Origin: Coriaria nepalensis
Lineage: Eukaryota; Streptophyta; Magnoliopsida; Cucurbitales; Coriariaceae
Direction of reading: 5' to 3'
Assembly (NCBI GenBank): GCA_027186245.1
Contig: CP114485.1
Span: forward strand, 4,960,001-5,024,000
Length of the DNA stretch: 64,000 nucleotides
Shown: one piece after another, positions 11,923 to 24,009 of the stretch
How the letters are laid out: each line of letters opens with the position of its first letter
Position numbering within the stretch: the stretch's first letter is position 1
The notes under the pieces: model-generated
The model's database searches: none
What the model was told of the DNA's origin: nothing
What the model saw: only the letters and a program-made list of their open reading frames with translations
Position numbers and translations under genes: made by a program

Positions 11923-13080
11923 AGAAGTAAATATGAATTTGCGAGCACAAGATGATGGCGGATTTTCGAAGGCTCCTTGTTAAGTGATCCGATGTAGGTA
12001 GACTGAGATAATTCGTTGACACGAGCAAGAGAAGAAGGAAACAGGGAGAGTTGTGACTGAAGTTGGTGTTTCTGAGTTAAACAAAACCCTGATCTTTTCC
12101 CTCTACAAAAAGGACGTGGAAAAAACTGTAAATGCAATTTAGAATTTATTAAGGTGTTTTTAGATTTTAATTTCCATTAAACTATTTATGCCAAAACATA
12201 CAATACAGAGTACAATAAGATAATTACCATAACTCATCTAACTTCATTCTGAGAAACAGTTATTTTAGTTTGCTGGCTAATTTACTGTAGTACTAATAAG
12301 ATAAAATGTCTTTCATGTACTTTTCATCTTACTTTGGTGTAGTTATTCTTTATGTTACGTGTAAGCAGGAATTGGCATTATGTGCAAAATTTGAAATGCA
12401 TTGACGCAATTAAGTGAAATGTCAAGGCGATTGGGACATGTTCTTTAAAAATATATATTAACTATAACTTAAAATTAAAAATAAAAAAGTATATAAAATA
12501 TGTACATTTAACATCCGGCTAGTTAGAGCTTAATCATTAACTAAAATTAAAAAAAAAAAAAAAAAACTCAAATTAAGTTAAATTTAAATTATTTTATGAA
12601 GAAGTGAATGCTCTGCTAACAAAATAGGTTTATTAATAAATAAATGAATTAAAAAAAAACCATCTGAAAACACAACTTTTAGATGTATACCAAGAGATGG
12701 CAGCTTCAATACAGAAAACTAACCATCAAACATGTACAGATTCAAAAGAAGTCGAACTGAAATTTCACATACAGCAATTTACATCATCTAATATCTGGAA
12801 AAAGCTAGAGCTTAGATCAGATTTGATCGATCCCAAGTGCTAGAATTCAGATATCACTTATTTTTCTATAATATAATACAGTGCAAGAGTGAAAGTCTAG
12901 TGCTTGATACAAGTACAGAACCATGAGCTAATAATATACTTGAAGTTCCCAGTTAGATTTACAGAGTTCCCAAATAAAATGGAACTAAGAGTCATGTAGA
13001 TGAATCTAAACTGACGGGATAAGTCAAGAACACATTTATAACAGCAAGTGACTACAATGCTGGAGAGAGCTGATATTTTC
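11923..13080. other. Spacer between the THA8-like gene and Elongin-C
   Basis: About 1.1 kb. The right part before 13081 should hold the 3' UTR of the minus-strand Elongin-C gene; the left part is the 5' flank of the THA8-like gene. It contains an A-run of about 18 at 12548-12566 and AT-rich sequence. No further coding frame is supported. Confidence 0.6.
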
Positions 13081-14451
13081 TCAAGTATGGAGATAATTGG
13101 CTGCCATCATCAACTCTAGTGTCAATTCCGGTTCAATGGGGAATTCTGCCTCCTTTCCACTGAAAAAAAAAAAGAGCTAAAATCTCCATGTCAAGAGGGA
13201 AAAGAAAGAACACAACAGAAACCAAAGAGGCTTGTCCCCCCAAAAAAAGAAACAGAAAACCAAAAGACGAAGTCGTCGAGTTATATATATATATGCTGAT
13301 ATAATTAGATATGCTCTTCATGATAAATTGGGATTTTGCATCCCCAGTAAGTTTACAAAGAACAGGATAGAAGTGACTACAAAAATCAACACTTTCAATT
13401 AATTCTTTTCTATAAATCGTTTACCGACCAACCAAGCATCATAGTAATGATTAGTGCGACAAGTGCTATAGTCTTAACTCCTGACCATTCTTTCAAGGGC
13501 GGTAGCATCCTCTTTATCTTGAGGCCAATGTGAATTATTGAAAGAATGGTTATGAGTTAAGATTATAGCTAGCTTTAATGTATAAAACTAACTAAAATGT
13601 AACCAAAAAAGAAAAATAACTTGAATATAAATATCCAAAGTCATAGTATATGGAACCACACAAGTAGAACCACAATCTTGACATCTGAGAATCATATACC
13701 AGTTAATTAATGCAATAATCTTCTACAAGATTAGCATACATCGAATATATATGTAGAAAGAAGAGTCTTTCAAGCAAGCTCTTCTCTTATCTATTTTAAG
13801 ATCTAGCCCTTTAGATATCTTAATACTTTCTCACACAAATATTAGAGCCTAGAATATTGATAAATCAAGGCAGTCTATCAGCAACAAACAACTGACTGCA
13901 ATAATCGGGAAATCATAAAGGGGAAGGCGATACAAATGCAAGAAAATCAGATAAAATTAAACATGAAACAATTGATTTCAAACCTTACTTTCCCAGCAAA
14001 TTATCAAGCAAATTGAAAAACGAAAAAGGAAGAGTAAGACAAGAACCTGGCAAATTGAAGATTCCAGTGGAAATACTGGCAGATTTTCTCAAGAATTGTG
14101 GTGCTGATTTCGGGGAATGTGACTTCTCTGTGCTCAGTCTCAGCAAAACTCCCTAAACCATACCCCCATCCCATAAAAAGATATAAAAAAAGATATAAAA
14201 AAATCAGCCTTTTAATCTCAGAATCGAAACCTAAAAATAGAAAAGGAAACAGACTACTCAAGAACACAATTTCGGCCTAATTTCTCCCTAATTGTTAAGC
14301 TAAAGAAACAAAAGATAGAAACCCTAAAAATGGAGAGACCTGGAGATGTCAGCATGTTACGAATCGTCTGAGAAACCATTGCAGCGTCCTGGTGAATAAC
14401 GAATTCGAATCCCTCGGCACTGATTAGCTTCACTGTATCTTCCTTCTTCAT
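13081..14451 (-). CDS. ELC: Elongin-C
   Basis: Three exons on the minus strand: 14340-14451, 14047-14152 and 13081-13159, all with GT-AG borders, giving 98 residues. The protein reads MKKEDTVKLISAEGFEFVIH, then ...SQTIRNMLTSPG / SFAETEHREVTFPEISTTIL ... / ...EFPIEPELTLELMMAANYLH. This is the SKP1/BTB-POZ fold of Elongin-C, about the usual length (plant members near 96 residues). Elongin-C joins Elongin-A in the nucleus as a transcription elongation factor and, in other eukaryotes, acts as an adaptor in cullin ubiquitin ligases. Everything appears intact. The order Elongin-C, RABA2, PP1 also occurs in Arabidopsis near At5g59140-At5g59160, from memory of locus numbers. Confidence 0.93.
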
Positions 14452-15581
14452 TATGCCCTAATTTCACAGTCTTTCCCTGTATCTCTCTGGATCTGAACAA
14501 AATGCTAAGGAATTTTACGGTTTCTTTTCGTTCCCGGGAAAGCAAGGAGGAAAAATGTTGCGAAAATTGACACTCCGTTGAATTTAATTAAAAGCCCGAG
14601 AGTGACGTTTGACAATCATCTGCGGGGCGACATGTCGTTAGCATTATAGATCCCTTTAACGACAAAGATCTGAAATAAAATAATTGTCACCATTTAATAA
14701 ACATATTTTAAGAAAAAATTTGGTATGTAATATATTAAATCTTATCCCCGTTAATTTTATATAATAGATAATATTATTAATAAAATTAATATTTATAATT
14801 ATAATAATATTTGAAATATATATGATCATAAGAGCTAGAAAAAAAACATATTAAAATGACATTATACAAAGGTCTAAAAGTATACTTTTAACACAAAATT
14901 TAAGAATTTATTTATAATATTTTAATAATTTCAGATTTTAATATTTTAGTAAAATTGAGGGCCGATCGATATTCCTACTATATATCACGTGCATATAAAA
15001 ATGTTGCGCATTTTAGTGTGTATATTACATTAGTAGCTTTGAAACTATTGGTTTATTTGTTAATCCTTCATGTTAACAATCACTAATCACAACTGTAATC
15101 CAATCGTAAGTGTAGTAGATGCTAACATCCCCTGCACTACCCGCCAGCACCAAGCTAAGCTCATAACCCATACAGAGGTCCGGAGAGATCCATTTACACG
15201 ACGTCGTTTTGGCGCCGCAGTCATTATTATTAGTATTATTTCCCCTGAAAGAAGGATTAGGACATTAACCGAAGAATCTATTTATAGGCCGTTTCAAAAG
15301 CCCTCTCATTTCCCATCCGTCTTTTCCTTCTCTACATTCACTGTCCACAACTCGTACGATAACCCTTCTTGATCATCAATCGGACAGTCTTACAGTAAAA
15401 AAGATCGATCTCCATCTTCTCGATCATTCGCTTTGCGGTAAGCTTCTCTCCTCCCATGCAAGCAGAGTTTGATGTATTCTGGTTAGTGTTTTGATTTTGA
15501 TTGATTTAGTTTTGTGGAAATTGAGAATTTTCTGTGTTTGGATCTGGTTAGGTCTGCGAGATCGGGGAAAAGGAGAGTGTC
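14452..15581. other. Spacer between Elongin-C and the RABA2 relic
   Basis: Holds the 5' flank of Elongin-C (minus strand) and, to the right, what was presumably the promoter and 5' UTR of the RABA2 gene, with a CT-rich leader at 15300-15450. The section 14680-15000 is very AT-rich. No coding frame is supported. Confidence 0.6.
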
Positions 15582-17609
15582 ATGCTCATAGGGTTGCCCA
15601 CGAGTATGATTATCTGTTTAAGATCGTACTGATCGGCGACTCTGGCGTCGGCAAGTCCAATATTCTGTCTAGGTATACCAGAAATGAGTTATGCTTATAA
15701 TCCAGGTCCACCATTGGCGTTGAGCTCGCTACTAGAACTCTCCAGGAAATTTTCTATTAGTCTGATAATTTGCAGTAATTTTTCTAGCCTTTATTCTTTC
15801 TGGGTTTTGCTTTCTTTTTTTTGCACTAGATTTGTTCTCATTTCTTAATTTTTTTCATTTGCCGTGTTTCTTTTGGAATTCTGTGAGTTCGTGTATGATT
15901 TTTGAATCGCTAATCATTGGTGCCAAACAGATAATCCCATTTTTGCTTTTTAGCCGAATGAGTAGTTTGACTGTGTGAGGAACATTCAATCTCGCCACAA
16001 TTTTTCTTCAATATTTAAACGAGCGAGGTTCAGTCACTAGAAACTAATAAAGAGAGGCGCAGATTGAATTTTTGTTCTGTGACCTTGATTTCCTAAAGGA
16101 TAGATGGTGGACATATGCGGAGATGGTTGTAAAATAAACAGTGGCCATATTTTCAGCATGATATTTTCTTTAGAATTACATGTTTTTATTGCTTCCTAAA
16201 AAATCCTGGTTAAGGGGAACAAAAAATAATGTGGCGAAAATGAACATATATAAAGGGTTGTTCATATTTGTACCAACCTATCGCACCTAGAGGCGTGTGT
16301 TGATACCAAGTATTCATACTTACATGGGAGATCTGATTAGTTGCATTGCTTTTCGACCACAATTTCAAGTTACTAGCAATGGGTGTTCTGTTCTGATGGG
16401 CAACCAAGGAAAAATTGGAAAGCATGAATTTTACAGTGGCCCTATATAATATACATTTGAATTTTTAGACTACCTCCATCTTTTGTTTCTAGTATATTCT
16501 AGATCATGCTGGGGGTCTATGTAGGATTTGATCCAACTAATTTATTATGAGGAATTTCTGACAGCATGTCGCTTTCTTAAAGCATTTGCTTGAGATGTCT
16601 GATCATGAGTTTGTTCTTGTAGATATTTAAGATGCAGAATGAAGGCTATTGAGAATGTTGATTAACTAGTACTGATTCACTCTTATATAGTGAATGGGTA
16701 GACAAATGGTTTAAAGCCCTCTGCAATTCCAGTACAAAATATAGAGGGAAAAAAAAGTCTCTGATAATTTCCTGTTAGCGGGACTTAATGAATTTAAGAT
16801 GATCTTGTATATTTTGTTCTCCATCCTTCCTCTGGAAAAATACTGCTTGGAATCTGATATATGCATGATTTTTTCTTTGGGCCATCTCTGTCTCTTTCAT
16901 GGGCAGGGTGTGGGTTTCGGCTCCTTTTGGCGAAATATTTCTGAGTGCTTTATAGTAGATTTACTTGTTATCTCACCTTTAACAGTTTCTGCACCATCTT
17001 CAATTTGGGATGATTGGAATTGTGCTTGTCCTCTAAGAAAACTAGAATGACACCTAATTAAGTGACAAATCATTTTCTATCTAATGCTAACATAAATAAT
17101 GGCCCAACTTTTATACAGGTCGAAGGGAAAACAGTCAAGGCGCAGATATGGGGACACAGCTGGTCAGGAGTGATACCGCGCCGTTACCTGTTCTTACTAC
17201 AGAGGAGCAATTGACACTCTCCTTATTTATGACATAACCAAGAGGCAAACTTTTGAAAACGTTCAAAGGTGGCTCTGGGAATTACCGGACCATGCAGATT
17301 CAAACATCGTAATAATGATGGCGGGGAATAAGTCTGATCTCTTACATGTACGAGCTGTTTCAGAGGCAGATGGGTCAAGGATTAGCTGAGAAGGAAGATC
17401 CCTCTTTTCTCGAGACATCAACATTAGAAGCAACAAATATGGAAAAGGCATTCCAAACCGTCTTGACTGAGATCTACCATATCATAAGCAAAAAGGCATT
17501 GGCAACCGAAGAAGCAGCTGCAAATACCAGCATTCCGGGCCATGAAACTACGATCAATGTGGGAATTTCTTCGGGGAATACAAACAAAGCAAGTTGCTGT
17601 TCCACTTGA
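15582..17609 (+). pseudogene. RABA2/Rab11-type small GTPase pseudogene
   Basis: Two-exon gene in its normal structure: exon 1 about 15582-15750, exon 2 17119-17609. Exon 1 still encodes [20 protein letters not shown] (P-loop) and SRYTRNE; exon 2 encodes [49 protein letters not shown] and the prenylation end CCST. Lesions: one base lost just after the ATG; a TAA stop at 15698-15700; the exon 1 donor reads GA instead of GT after ...TLQ; indels across the switch II region, destroying WDTAGQE; a further frame change after VRAVSEADG. The retained intron shows it is not a processed copy. RABA2 proteins act in trans-Golgi and cell-plate traffic. Its position beside PP1 matches Arabidopsis RABA2C/RABA2D, so this is probably the syntenic gene, decayed in place. 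Confidence 0.88.
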
Positions 17610-18477
17610 GTTGATGAGATAGAAGAGGGGGGGGAATACAGTTGTTAGACAGCAGGCTGGCTTTTGGTTAAATATTTCTTCCCTCTTTTATTAGTGAAAG
17701 AGGGACATGTAGAATATTTCTTCCCTTAAGTCTCTTATTTGGAGACGGCATCACTTGGAATTTGCTAAGCAATCTTCCCTGCTCATTTATTGTTATCATT
17801 ATTCTCTGTTCTAAGAATTTATCGCTGTGATATCATTCATTTGCAGAAGATTGAATTATTGGATTGGAAAGAATATGATTGGTGGGTTATTGCTGTTCCC
17901 CACTCTCTGAATGGACGACAGCCTCCTCATCCGCTCGTTCTTCACACTCCTTCCCCTCCGCTCATATATTATTATTATTATTATTATTATTTATTTATTT
18001 TCACATATTTATTTATTTTTAAAAAAATTATATATACAATAAATATTAAATTTCATTATAATTATAAATTATAAATTAAAATATAATATAAAAGAGCTCA
18101 TAACAATTTTAATCTCATAAAAATTTATATTTATATATATTAAATTTTATTATGACTATAAATATTAATATTTTATATAATAACTTATGTAATATATGAA
18201 AATAAAAAACTATTGTAATAAAATTTGATGTTAAAAAAAGAAAAAGAAAAATAAATTTTATATTCTCCTTCTCTGACGCCGACTCCCGTTCAAAAAGTGG
18301 CCGCTCCAAGACTTCGAAATAAAATCTTTATACAAAATGGAGAAAAAGAAAATATGTGAATTGAACTAGAAGAAGAAGAAAGAGCACCGAGGAAGGAAAG
18401 GTGTTGTTCTTCGTCGTTTGAAATTCTCTCGAATTTGAAGAGCTTGTTTTGTAGAATTTCAGATCTGATTGATCAAA
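17610..18477. other. AT-rich spacer before PP1 with a (TAT)n microsatellite
   Basis: Former 3' flank of the RABA2 relic (17610-17930), then a TAT/TTTA microsatellite at about 17965-18030 and a strongly AT-rich stretch to about 18260. The region 18260-18477 is the promoter and 5' UTR of the PP1 gene. No coding frame is supported. Confidence 0.6.
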
Positions 18478-20386
18478 ATGGAGCAAGAAGGGCAGGTAGG
18501 GATTGATCCTTTAGTTCTAGACGATATTATTCAGAGATTGTTGGAGTTCCGCCATGCGAGACCAGGTAAGCAGGTCCAGCTTATGGATAGCGAGATCCGT
18601 CAGTTATGTACTGTTGCTCGAGAAATCTTTCTGCAGCAGCCTAATCTTCTCGAGCTCGAAGCCCCAGTTAAAATCTGTGGTACGTCTTTTGTTCGCCATA
18701 TATGAATTTTGGGCTTCGTTCATTTTTTAATTTCTCTACATTTTGTGTAGTTTTTGTCTTTTTGATGATCTTAAGGGAGAATTAGGGTAACTTATTATAG
18801 ATTGACATGGCGTGTGATTTTTTGACGAGACATGCAGTGACACAATTATGAGTAGAAACCAAATAGAGCAAAATAGTTGGAATTTTGGGGTCTGAAAACA
18901 CAACTCTTGTGACTATGTCAAAGTGATATGTTTATCATATATAAGGCTGAAAGGCAGACTTAATGCTTCTGTTCGCAGTGTCACATTCTGTTTCTGCAAG
19001 TTACCGGTCTCGTTTCGACTTGCTTGTACTTGTAATTGAGTGAAAGTTTTTGAATTTCAGTGCTTTTATACATCATTCTTAGATTTGTGCACTTGTGTAG
19101 TGTGTTTAAGAGGTATATATGGAGGTGGCATAACCGATTTCTGTTTTCCATTTGCACTTTCGAATTTTCGGTATAATTGGCCTAAGGATCATATATGACA
19201 GTTATACTATGTGACACTTTCCATGTGATGTGACTAGAAATACATGCTGGTCCCACTGAACATAAAAGCTCAGATGCTAAGACATTGACTTGTTACATCA
19301 CACGACAATATCACAATATTGATTTGTTATGTAAAGTATTTTCTTCTGGAGTTGAGGGAGATTAACCTTTGTTATCATAACTTTTGCATCTTTAGGTGAC
19401 ATTCATGGGCAATATTCTGATCTTTTGCGGCTTTTTGAATATGGAGGGTTTCCTCCAAGTGCCAATTATCTATTCCTGGGAGATTATGTGGACCGTGGCA
19501 AGCAGAGTTTGGAAACAATTTGCCTTCTCCTTGCGTATAAAATAAAATATCCCGAGAATTTCTTCCTTTTAAGAGGAAACCATGAATGTGCTTCCATCAA
19601 TCGAATTTATGGATTTTACGACGAATGTAAAAGGCGCTTCAATGTTAGACTTTGGAAGACCTTTACTGATTGTTTTAATTGTCTTCCAGTTGCTGCTGTT
19701 ATAGATGACAAAATATTGTGCATGCATGGCGGTCTCTCCCCGGATTTAACGAATTTGGATGAGATAAGGAACTTGTCTCGTCCAACAGATATTCCGGATA
19801 ATGGTTTGTTATGTGATTTGCTATGGTCCGATCCTGGTAGAGATGCCAAAGGTTGGGGAATGAATGACCGGGGAGTTTCTTACACCTTTGGTGCTGATAA
19901 GGTTTCAGATTTTTTAATGAAGAATGATATGGACCTTGTTTGTCGCGCTCATCAAGTAAGCCATTTTGTTCTCATTTAAATTGGCAATAGTTAAACTGGA
20001 GTTTCTGCAATCTTTATTCTAGTTAGAGATACGAACTTGAGTTTTAAATACTGAACTTGTGGACCCTTGTATGGCTGTTTCTTGTGATTGAAGAAATCTA
20101 TAACATGTACTTCCTGACTATATCCGGAATCATTCTGTTTATGTACATTAATTTGGCATCATATCGTTAATATTTCCCACTAGAAAATTTACAGGGTTGT
20201 TACTTTCTCCAGGTTGTTGAGGATGGCTATGAATTCTTTGCTGACAGACAGCTTGTCACAATATTCTCTGCGCCGAATTACTGTGGTGAATTTGATAATG
20301 CTGGTGCATTGATGAGTGTTGACGAGAATTTGATGTGCTCTTTCCAAATTCTTAAGCCCACAGATAAAAAGTTCAGGTTCTTTTGA
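18478..20386 (+). CDS. TOPP: Ser/Thr protein phosphatase PP1 catalytic subunit
   Basis: Three exons: 18478-18679, 19396-19955 and 20213-20386, giving 311 residues, normal for PP1. The start is the ATG at 18478 ([20 protein letters not shown]). All metal-binding motifs are present: GDIHGQ (about 68-73), GDYVDRG (96-102), RGNHE (127-131), [10 protein letters not shown] and [14 protein letters not shown], with the [13 protein letters not shown] substrate-groove loop near the end. PP1 removes phosphate from Ser and Thr in many nuclear and cytosolic proteins, its targets set by regulatory subunits. The short tail [10 protein letters not shown] differs from the longer tails of some isoforms. It lies next to the RABA2 relic, as TOPP genes lie next to RABA2 genes in Arabidopsis. 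Which TOPP isoform this is cannot be decided. Confidence 0.95.
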
Positions 20387-21449
20387 ACTTTGACATTGCA
20401 TACAGGAGGAGTCAGATTCACCTTAAATGTGAGTTTAACTATACCATAATTCTAGCGAATAAGTAGTTGGTGACTGTACAGTTTTATCTAATCTTCATTT
20501 GCAATTTTCAGTGTGTCCGAGGTATAAACTAGAATACATACAACAGAGCCCTATTAAATGGTTTGATCAGAAATCTTATCTGTCAAAAGCTGCACCATAA
20601 ACTTTTTTACTCCATTCGGAAACATTCTGCATTCTTTAACATTGAATTCATCATCATATCCTTAACATTTACAAATGCTGGTGCTTTGTAACAGAACCCT
20701 TTGACGAAGATTTTTAATTTTAGGAAGAAAGGATTGGATGAAAGCTCCTTCAAGTTTGGAGCTCATTGTTCGTTATGGTCACCATCTTCTGCGTCGAGCT
20801 GTTGGTTCGTTATGGTGGCAAAGCCTTCCACTATGCTTGTGTAGAAATAAGAATATGAACATCATTTTGAAAGCAAGAAAAGAGAAGTTGTTTCATTTAA
20901 GGAATGAATATCATTATAATGGGAATTTTATTCTTCATTTTTGCTTCTCGATACTGATAATCAGTCTCTACGCCATTTAAGCCTGCGTGTGGAGGACTGT
21001 AATTTGTGGAGAGGTGATTTAACTCCAAACCAAAACTTAAAAGTTTGTGCATGGTTAAGAGTCTGGTAGTTTTGCGACTGTATAGAAGTTTCAAGGCTCA
21101 AGCATTAGAGCCCTATATTAGACTAATCACCTAATAGCTTAAAATCTCAACTACATTATAAGGACGGGATACTTGGTTCGATTTCATTTCTTCTTGAAGA
21201 ATTATTTCATTCTTTAAGAGTTCAAAATGGAGAATGAGATTTTTAAAATATTTTTGTATCTTTTTAAATACACGATTTTTCAAGTAAAATATAATAGCTG
21301 ATTCATTTATATGGAATTTATCTAGTAATATTTAAATATTATTTATTTATTATATAACTAAACATAAATAATAAATGAATCTATATCATTTTTCTCAAAT
21401 TAAATTATTGGTATATGAAATAAAATAATTTTAAAAAAAAAATTCAAAT
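20387..21449. other. 3' flank of PP1 and spacer
   Basis: The first part is the likely 3' UTR of PP1; the rest (21100-21450) is AT-rich. Nothing resembling another gene is visible up to the tRNA. Confidence 0.55.
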
Positions 21450-21523
21450 TGTCTGAGCCCGGGTTCGAACCGGGGACCTCTAGTGTGTGAGACTAGCGTG
21501 ATAACCGACTACACCACCCAGAC
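21450..21523 (-). tRNA. tRNA-Val (anticodon CAC)
   Basis: On the minus strand the sequence starts GTCTGGGTGGTGTAGTCGGT and ends CGGGCTCAGAC plus an A discriminator. Acceptor stem GTCTGGG pairs with CTCAGAC (one G-T pair). The T loop GGTTCGAACCC and the box A region (GTGTAGTCGGTTA) are standard. The anticodon loop TCTCACACA gives CAC, reading GTG valine codons. A T-run directly downstream on the minus strand (about 21432-21441) is a good RNA polymerase III terminator. Nothing indicates decay. Confidence 0.96.
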
Positions 21524-21714
21524 GTTCGAGCAAGCTCATTCTAAATTTAAATTAGTACATTTTATTCGCTTCAGACCATGTGATATTCCCCCTACCGGAG
21601 TCGCAGACTGGCTGGCGTGGACGAATTGCAGAAAAACGGTCAGATATCTGGACGTTGCAAAACAACGAAAGCGTATTAGTTTCCCTCTACAATTCAATTT
21701 CTCAACGATCTGCC

Positions 21715-22811
21715 ATGGAAGCTCACCACACTTCTCTCGGTCGACGAACGGTAATTGATCTCATTCCTTCTTGTCCCCTCCTCGCTTCGCATCTCTATTT
21801 CCCTCTCCAGTTGTCTTTCTCTCTCACGCGCATACAGACACGGAATACACGTCTCCTTATTTACATTATTGAGGAAATCCATGCTCCTTGTCGTTTTCAT
21901 TTTCGCAGTTGGAAGAGATTCGTCAAAAGAGAGCGGCGGAGAGGCTAAACAAAATTCCTTCCGGACCAGATCTAAGCCAAGGTCTCAAGCTCTGACGGTA
22001 TTTTGTTGGTTTGTTCTTCACATTCATCAATTTTATCTTCCGTTTCCATCATCTAAAAAGAAAAGAAATCTCTGTATGTTTATTTTTATTATTTCTTCAA
22101 TGCGTATGTGATGCAGATATTGTGGGGTTGAGGAAATCAGAGAGTGGAAACCGACTCTCGGAGGTACGAATTTGAAGATTTTTTCACTACATTTATCTTA
22201 AATTTCTATGCCTTGCCTTCTGTTTAGCTGAAGGACTTACCGCATTCGAGCATGATAATAAAAAATGTCTAATTCTTGATTTCCCTCAGCTATGTTATTT
22301 TGGTTCCTGGAAATTTGGTATTCTTATCTAGGTTTGTATCATTGCAAATTTATCTTCATGCAAATCCCATAATTAATCCCTTGAAAGGAAAAATGCTCTC
22401 TTACAACTGGTGGTGCTTATGATCTGAATAACCAATTTAATTTTAATTTACCTGCAGACCTTAGCGGTTTAGTCTCTCAGATACAAGATCTGCTGAAGAA
22501 GAATTCAGAACTAGAAGAAGGAAACAGTGAATTATCTTCTAAGGTTTTTCTATTAAACTCTTTTTTTCTTTGGTTTTGTGTTGTGGCAGTGTATCCTTTC
22601 CTGTTTGTTGATCAGTTAGTCTAAATAGACCATTATTGTCTTCTTTCAGCTTCGATCAAAGGAAGTTGAGAACGATACGCTTAAGAAGCGATTAACTGAT
22701 TTGCTATATTTCTTTGGTGGATTTCTGTTGGCTGTTGTGTTCGCTTTTCTGATTGGTCATATCAGTTATATTATTAGTAGATCTATTTCAACGGAAGGGA
22801 ACCTCATTTAA
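21715..22811 (+). CDS. Small coiled-coil protein with C-terminal membrane anchor
   Basis: Five exons can be placed by GT-AG borders: 21715-21750, 21909-21981, 22117-22163, 22458-22543 and 22650-22811. Readable order: MEAHHTSLGRRT / LEEIRQKRAAERLNKIPSGP ... / DIVGLRKSESGNRLSE / DLSGLVSQIQDLLKKNSELE ... / LRSKEVENDTLKKRL then a hydrophobic LLYFFGGFLLAVVFAFLIGH and a short tail. This suggests an N-terminal coiled coil and a tail anchor. I recall plant proteins starting SLGRRTLEEIRQKRAAERL, without known function. Oddity: joining exon 3 to exon 4 is one base out of frame (exon 3 ends at a codon end, exon 4 needs one base before AC-CTT), so there is a one-base deletion, an assembly error, or an unseen splice variant. 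Confidence 0.65.
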
Positions 22812-24003
22812 TTCTGTGGAGTGCTTTGTTTATGGGGAAGGCGAAGATAGTGACTCACCTTTGTAATTTCGAAATGAATGTATCATCTGGAAGTTAGAAC
22901 ATTATAAGCCATGTCTCTTAGCTTTTCGAGTATCAGAACCCTCTTGGCACTTATACATTTCTATGTTACCTGTTTGACCTTTTGTTTTCCTCTTTTTCTT
23001 GTCGGTGAGTCAAATATTACATTTTGAACCTCGGTTGTACATTTCATTGCCAAAACCATCGATCTTGTAGGTCATATGATTTTTGCAATATTTTCATCAG
23101 TCTAATCGGTTGATTTTCAATTGTTATGGATGAATAGAAACTTTTCTAGTTCTGTTTGATGAACGTTGTTGTTTCTGGTTCCGATTACTTGTCAGCTCAA
23201 AACTAAATGACCGACTGGACTAATGAGCGATTATAACTATATGATTATTTGTGTTTGATCAATGAATTTAGTCAGATCCAGTAGGTTAAAAAAGGCGAAG
23301 GAGCAGATTTATCATTTTCTTTTCCATCAAGCTGTCTCTAACTAGTTTATTAAACATTTCAATTGTACTCCTCTAAATTAAAAATAAAAAATAAATAGTT
23401 TCTATAGGTGGTAATATAATTGGGTTATGACTTCTTATTGTGTTTAAGACCATTTGTCACACTTTATTCGCTTTTGTATGTGTATATACATGTCTGAAAG
23501 GTGTCATATGCTAAATTGTGTTGACACTTAATCATGTGTCATTTTTTTTATTAAATTAAATTAAGGTCCTTCCGAATTTAAAAATTTTAAAAAAGACCCC
23601 CTTTTATTTCTTTTATTATTATTTGGTATAGTTTGGGAATTTAATAATTGCTTAAAAGTCCTCTTCTACTTCTATTGTTATAGTTTTAAGAAGTTTTAAG
23701 AAGTTTGATTGTAAAATATAACACGGGGAATTTTAAACTGACATGTAGTGGAATAATGGGAAATTTTGTTTTTTAGGCTTAATAAAAATAGATATTGACC
23801 AAATAGATCAAATTTGATATTTTTTTTTATTTTTTTTTTGGTCAAATGACCCTATTTGGAAATTTTGATGGAAAAAAGTACTAATCTACCCTTACCTTCA
23901 ATCTCGTTCTGAGATCTTGAATCATGATCTCAAACCAAGATCTCGAACCCAAATCTTAGACCGAGATCTAGGTATGAAATCGGACCGAGATTTCAAACCT
24001 AAA
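22812..24003. other. Spacer with degenerate GAGATCT-type repetition
   Basis: No gene is seen. The segment 23560-23860 is AT-rich. At 23900-24003 a motif like GAGATCT or AAATCT recurs about every 15-20 bases with variation, a weak degenerate tandem repeat next to the left edge of the transposase relic. Confidence 0.5.
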
Positions 24004-24009
24004 TCTAAT

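Noticed and set aside
17965..18030. (TAT)n/(TTTA)n run as a functional element
   Set aside because: A simple microsatellite in an AT-rich spacer; nothing connects it with PP1 regulation.
18469..18477. Upstream in-frame extension of PP1, and similar ones for PP2C, TOC75 and LUX
   Set aside because: These extensions begin with TTG. The first ATG in each case (18478, 29904, 46818, 53139) gives the family's normal N-terminus.
21483..22111. Overlapping frames at 21483-21758, 21580-21948 and 21755-22111
   Set aside because: They run over the tRNA, the 5' flank and exon-intron borders of the tail-anchored gene; only the spliced frame from 21715 shows conserved protein features.
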